Shown: piece after piece, positions 60,813 through 64,000 of the stretch
How the letters are laid out: each line of letters opens with the position of its first letter
Numbering within the stretch: the first letter of the stretch is position 1
Source: Anaerolineae bacterium
GTDB taxonomy: Bacteria; Chloroflexota; Anaerolineae; Promineifilales; Promineifilaceae
Assembly (NCBI GenBank): GCA_023384415.1
Contig: JAHDWJ010000026.1
Coordinates: 25,890 to 89,889 of the forward strand
Direction of reading: 5' to 3'
Length of the DNA: 64,000 nucleotides
Position numbers and translations under genes: made by a program
The notes under the pieces: generated by a model
What the model was told of the DNA's origin: nothing
Database searches by the model: none
The model's input: the letters and a program-made list of their open reading frames with translations, nothing else

Positions 60813-62402
60813 ATGTTTTCTTTACGTATATTGCCCTTCCTACTCCGTTTTGGGTTGCTATACAGCCTGATGACCATACCGGTCATCCTGGCTGCATTAC
60901 GCCTGCTTCCAGAGGTATTACCCTGGCGCATCTCCGGGGGATGGGTGCTGGTGCCTTGTGCTGTATTGGCTTTTGTTCTGGCGTTACTGTGGCAGGCATG
61001 GCAAGAAAAACGGTTTCTCACCCGTTCCCGTGATGTGCAGAGGGCCTTCTCCCACCTTGTTTGCCTGGCCGAACTCCCCCCCATGCACCGACCAAAGCCG
61101 GGGCCGCTGCTGCATTCAACCAATGACGATGCGGCTACAGTTGAGTTATTCCAGACGCTGTATGCCAGTGTTCAGTTGGCTTTTACCTTTAGTAATCAGC
61201 AATATTTGCTTGTAACCAGTGCGGATAGAGGGGAAGGGAAAAGCCTGGTCGCGGCCAATTTGGCCGCCGCATCAGCCCGGATGGGGCGGCGGGTTTTGCT
61301 GGTTGAGGGTCATTGGGACGCGCCGACCCAGCACCTTTATTTTGGCTTATCGCGCCGGGGGAACCTGGCTCCGCTGCTGCAGCGGGTGGCCGGGATGGTT
61401 GATTTGCGCTCTGAGATGCGGGCGTTGATTACCTTGGTGAACGAGCGGCCGCAGCTAACTGAATGGTTGACCCGTTCTCTGCAAGCAACTGCCCAATCTA
61501 ATCTGTTTATCCTTACCAATGGTACCGAGCCAATCCCTGCCCCTTTGCGCCACCCGGTGTTAATACGGGGGATTTTAGAAGCAGCGTTGACTCAATTTGA
61601 CCTGGTGATTTGTGATGGCCCTCCCATGCTGACGCGAGATGGGGGATGGCGCACATTGGCGGTGATGGGAGAAGTGCTGCTGGTCGCGGCCGCTTACCAT
61701 ACGCGCCACCGGGAGCTGTACCAGACTATCGAAACGTTACGCCGCCATCCCATCAGCCCGATTGGTATTGTTCTGAACCACCGCCAGGTAGATAGAACTT
61801 ATCCCCAGCCGGTGGTATTACTGCCCCCACCTACTGTGCCCCCGGTGCTTCCCTCCCCTGCCCTTAAACCGGCTGCCGTAGAGCCGCCCCCCACCCCAGA
61901 TGCCAGGGAAGATAGCCGCCCCCGCAATGGCCACAAGTCGCCCACCTCAGCGGCCGCGCCTGGCTATGCCTCGAATGGTAATGGGTATGGGTATAGGCGT
62001 GCGGCCGCGCCGGTAAATGAGTTAGTTACGGCCTCAGCCGCACTATTGAGCCAAAGAGATGAGGGGGATGCGGCCGCATTGTCTGACCATATTCAGCGGT
62101 TAGAGGGGCATTTGCGGGAAAAAGAGAGCTTGTTGAACCAAAAAGAGCAGGAGATGGAGCAGTTTTTCCGGGCGCAGGGGGTACAAAATGAACTGTTTGC
62201 CCAATTGCGTCAGGAGTTGGCGACGCAGCAGCAAGAGACCCAACGACTGCAAACCTTGTTGCAACAACAAAATGACGATTTCTTCCGTCTGGAGCAAACG
62301 GCCCGCCAACGCATCCAGGAGTTAGAACAAAAGTTAACCACCCTGCAATCGCGCCTGCAAACTGCTTCTGCCACCTTATACCGACGTTGGCGGGAAGGGT
62401 GA
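60813..62402 (+). CDS. Capsular tyrosine-kinase-like P-loop ATPase with coiled-coil tail
   Basis: 529 residues. Two N-terminal membrane helices (PFLLRFGLLYSLMTIPVILA and VLVPCAVLAFVLALLW), then a CpsD/Wzc-like ATPase core: TSADRGEGKSLVAANLAAAS (Walker A), LLVEGHWDAPTQHL in place of the usual LLVDADLR Walker A', DLVICDGPPM (Walker B). A proline-rich linker with GYASNGNGYGY follows, then a coiled coil from about 420. No Wzc-type N-terminal chain-length domain was seen. It may control surface polysaccharide. Divergent from 60672. Confidence 0.78.
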   Translation: MFSLRILPFLLRFGLLYSLMTIPVILAALRLLPEVLPWRISGGWVLVPCAVLAFVLALLWQAWQEKRFLTRSRDVQRAFSHLVCLAELPPMHRPKPGPLLHSTNDDAATVELFQTLYASVQLAFTFSNQQYLLVTSADRGEGKSLVAANLAAASARMGRRVLLVEGHWDAPTQHLYFGLSRRGNLAPLLQRVAGMVDLRSEMRALITLVNERPQLTEWLTRSLQATAQSNLFILTNGTEPIPAPLRHPVLIRGILEAALTQFDLVICDGPPMLTRDGGWRTLAVMGEVLLVAAAYHTRHRELYQTIETLRRHPISPIGIVLNHRQVDRTYPQPVVLLPPPTVPPVLPSPALKPAAVEPPPTPDAREDSRPRNGHKSPTSAAAPGYASNGNGYGYRRAAAPVNELVTASAALLSQRDEGDAAALSDHIQRLEGHLREKESLLNQKEQEMEQFFRAQGVQNELFAQLRQELATQQQETQRLQTLLQQQNDDFFRLEQTARQRIQELEQKLTTLQSRLQTASATLYRRWREG

Positions 62403-62407
62403 GATTG

Positions 62408-62440
62408 GGTTCAAGTTTCAGGGTTCAAATTTCAAGTTTA
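62408..62440. repeat. 7-base-period repeat
   Basis: GGTTCAA GTTTCAG GGTTCAA ATTTCAA GTTTACG in register between the kinase-like gene and the methyltransferase. Confidence 0.5.
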
Positions 62441-62462
62441 CGAACCGCGAGTTACTCATACC

Positions 62463-63260
62463 TTACTCCTCACTCCCCCCTTTTTCTAAAAACAGCAGCC
62501 CGTACCAGGCCAGGTCGCGCAGGAGAGGCAGGCGCAAAAGCCAGCTATCTATGAGTCGCAGCAGGGAGTACAACCCGCGAAAAAGCCATTCCCCTGCTGG
62601 TAATGGTCGAACCAGATAAGCCAATGGGGCCAGGAGATAGGCCTCTTGGGCGTTCCAACAGGTAAATTGGCGAGCAAAGGTGAGAAGTTCTGAGCGGGAC
62701 ATGGGACGTTCGTCCTGGGTACGTAAGCGGGGAGTCAGCAAGCGGCCCAACCCTATCAGGGGATGGTAGGCCAGGGGTTCGGCAAAAGTGGCGCGGCCGC
62801 GGTCCGGCAGCACCCGGTGTAACTCCTGGGCCATAATTGGCATATCCAGGTGGTGAATCACCGCTTTGCCATAAATGCGGGGCAAACTCCCGGCTTTGAA
62901 TGGCAGCTCTTCAGCATTTCCCTGCACAAAAAACACGTTGAGGCCAGGGTGTTTTTGTTCAATCCGTTCACGGGCTTCCGCCAGTTGGGCCTGGGATAAA
63001 TCCAGGCTGATAACTCGATACCCTGTTTCGGCTAAGGTAAGAGTTTGTTTGCCCTCTCCACCACCAATGTCTAGCACCCACGCCCCCGGTTCTCCTTGCA
63101 AAAAATCCACCCCAGCCTGGACCACATCATCAAAAGCGGGGGGGGCATACAAAATACGGTCTAGTGGTCGCCGTTTATGCCCTTCCTGATCATGCCATTC
63201 TAATTCTCGTTGAATCACTTCGCGGCGACTTTCCCGCTCTACGGTCTCTGGAAAAACCAT
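62463..63260 (-). CDS. SAM-dependent methyltransferase
   Basis: 265 residues, class I. SAM motif I VLDIGGGEGKQTLTLAETG, RVISLDLS, NAEELPFKAGSLPRIYGKAVIHHL. The C-terminal 90 residues are hydrophobic (WLFRGLYSLLRLIDSWLLRLP), so a membrane or lipid-linked substrate is possible. Resembles Methyltransf_11 members; target unknown. Confidence 0.86.
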   Translation of the reverse strand: MVFPETVERESRREVIQRELEWHDQEGHKRRPLDRILYAPPAFDDVVQAGVDFLQGEPGAWVLDIGGGEGKQTLTLAETGYRVISLDLSQAQLAEARERIEQKHPGLNVFFVQGNAEELPFKAGSLPRIYGKAVIHHLDMPIMAQELHRVLPDRGRATFAEPLAYHPLIGLGRLLTPRLRTQDERPMSRSELLTFARQFTCWNAQEAYLLAPLAYLVRPLPAGEWLFRGLYSLLRLIDSWLLRLPLLRDLAWYGLLFLEKGGSEE

Positions 63261-63263
63261 AAA

Positions 63264-63758
63264 TTAATCCTTTTTTTCGTCGCCATTAGGCAAAATAAAG
63301 CTAAGGGAAGATTCTCTTTGGTGACGGCTGCTGGTGTAATAGAGAAGCATACCAATGGTAACAAGGAGAACGCCTACAACGATACCCCCTAGTTGTAACG
63401 GGCCAACATAAGGTCGTTCGAAGCTGTTCAGTTCAGTGTGGGTGCCAATGCCAATTAAATCTGAGAAGCCGCTGACATAGGCAAAGATGAGTCCGGTAGC
63501 ACTGAGCCGGATACCGATGTCGGCCTGGAGAGAACGTGGGGAGTGACGCGGCCGCATGCCCCACATGTGTAAATAACCAGCTCCCGTAAGTAAGGTCAAC
63601 CCTATGAGCAGCTGCAACATTTGCACCACCCCAAACCCAGGGGTGCGGTCTAAGCCCAATATTTCCGCGGCCAGGGAGACGACACAAAGGATAGTCCCTA
63701 GCAAAAAAAGAATCAGGCTGATGATGGAGATAATTTGATGGCGGTTGCTTGATTCCAT
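63264..63758 (-). CDS. Small integral membrane protein
   Basis: About 164 residues with four hydrophobic segments (IISIISLILFLLGTILCVVS, VVQMLQLLIGLTLLTGAGYL, LSATGLIFAYVSGFSDL, LGGIVVGVLLVTIGMLL). Function unknown. The gene lies just after the methyltransferase on the same strand. ATG 63758 or 63776; the second overlaps a hairpin. AAGG 2 bases before 63758. Confidence 0.7.
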   Translation of the reverse strand: MESSNRHQIISIISLILFLLGTILCVVSLAAEILGLDRTPGFGVVQMLQLLIGLTLLTGAGYLHMWGMRPRHSPRSLQADIGIRLSATGLIFAYVSGFSDLIGIGTHTELNSFERPYVGPLQLGGIVVGVLLVTIGMLLYYTSSRHQRESSLSFILPNGDEKKD

Positions 63759-63775
63759 AACCTTGTCCGTAATCA

Positions 63776-63842
63776 TCCAGCCTTCCGAAGGTTTGTGCCA
63801 CTGTTGAACACCGACATAGAAACCTTCGGAAGGCTCTTTTTC
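63776..63842. repeat. CCTTCCGAAGG hairpin, terminator-like
   Basis: AGCCTTCCGAAGGTTT and AAACCTTCGGAAGGCT form a perfect 16-bp stem with a 26-base loop, followed on + by CTTTTTCT. The core is shared with the family A and B MITEs, but no GTAAC ends or duplication were found. It lies at the start of the small membrane gene. Confidence 0.55.
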
Positions 63843-63916
63843 TCAGAACCACTGTACACTTGCGTTTTGTCCAGTGGTACTATCTCAAGGTGACGGCATA
63901 GTGTAACCCAGGCAAC

Positions 63917-63946
63917 AAAAAACGCCACGTCATAAACGTGGCGTTT
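63917..63946 (-). terminator. Rho-independent terminator of the tRNA-Pro gene
   Basis: On -, AACGCCACGT, loop TTATG, ACGTGGCGTT and a T-run (TTTTTT). Confidence 0.85.
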
Positions 63947-63948
63947 AG

Positions 63949-64000
63949 TCGGGGCAGCGGGATTCGAACCCACGACCTCTTCAACCCCATTGAAGCGCGC
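63949..64000 (-). tRNA. tRNA-Pro (anticodon GGG), 5' part beyond window
   Basis: On - the visible 3' part has an anticodon stem CTTCA/TGAAG with loop ATGGGGT (anticodon GGG, G37), variable loop AGGTC, T arm GTGGG-TTCGAAT-CCCGC, then acceptor TGCCCCG and discriminator A. CCA is not encoded. The D arm and 5' acceptor strand lie outside. G37 fits a tRNA-Pro. Confidence 0.9.

Noticed and set aside
1-64000. GCGGCCGC as cloning or adapter residue
   Set aside because: The copies lie inside conserved reading frames in all phases and no adapter sequence flanks them.

Overview
The window looks like a chromosome segment of an uncultured-type Chloroflexota bacterium (Anaerolineae-like). This is inferred from the gene repertoire: aspS, ruvC/ruvA, a yebC-family gene, an efp gene, a gene order E1alpha-E1beta-E2 for pyruvate dehydrogenase, many secreted Thr/Pro-linker proteins, and hybrid kinases. 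No rRNA or marker phylogeny is available inside the window. There is no prophage, no complete insertion sequence and no CRISPR array. Most of the content is housekeeping, but the DNA carries several unusual genome-wide signals.

Layout. 1-3.3 kb: a DinG-type helicase (cut by the left edge), thymidine kinase and hypoxanthine phosphoribosyltransferase, all on +. 3.5-13.8 kb: mostly on -, an ArmA/Rmt-like 16S rRNA methyltransferase, a UPF0175/DUF3368 toxin-antitoxin pair, a large PqqD-M50 protease-cyclic-nucleotide-binding fusion, a VOC protein (+), a short DprA, a Rpn-type nuclease gene broken by an in-frame stop, and a two-component hybrid kinase with an OmpR-type regulator. 13.8-17.2 kb: pyruvate dehydrogenase E2, E1beta, E1alpha (-). 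17.7-23.7 kb: aspS, an ABC exporter fused to a cyclic-nucleotide-binding domain, a PP2C/SpoIIE-type phosphatase, a small P-loop protein and a zinc-ribbon protein (+). 23.8-31.3 kb: a secreted DUF11 protein, a sugar ABC transporter (binding protein and two permeases), efp and an FkbM methyltransferase (-). 31.5-35.3 kb: yebC, ruvC, ruvA, a peroxiredoxin-like gene with an in-frame UGA, and an SH3b surface protein (+). 35.4-51.4 kb: peptidase MA-type protein, ROK sugar kinase, MFS transporter, 2H phosphoesterase, mutS, a dual-specificity phosphatase, MoxR ATPase, SDR oxidoreductase, zinc-ribbon proteins and a multi-sensor kinase. 51.4-64 kb: two divergent glycosidase-like surface proteins, etfBA, a quinone-oxidoreductase-like enzyme, a Crp/Fnr regulator, a membrane-anchored binding-protein-like gene, a capsular-kinase-like ATPase, a methyltransferase, a small membrane protein and the 3' part of tRNA-Pro(GGG).

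The most interesting signals are these. (1) The gene at 33545-34087 is a PRXL2/SelU-type thioredoxin-fold protein whose first CxxC cysteine codon is TGA, with a hairpin of the right size and spacing to be a bacterial SECIS; it is probably a selenoprotein. (2) The palindrome GCGGCCGC occurs about 127 times by eye count, about one per 500 bases, where about two are expected. It lies in all three codon phases of genes and behaves like the cyanobacterial HIP1 octamer. (3) Seven intergenic elements of 93-104 bp have GTAAC-type inverted ends, and six of them are flanked by 8-bp target duplications, consistent with small non-autonomous elements moved by an IS66-like transposase. (4) Many spacers contain degenerate tandem repeats with a 7-base period, arranged as inverted pairs. 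(5) One upstream element is shared by three unrelated genes.
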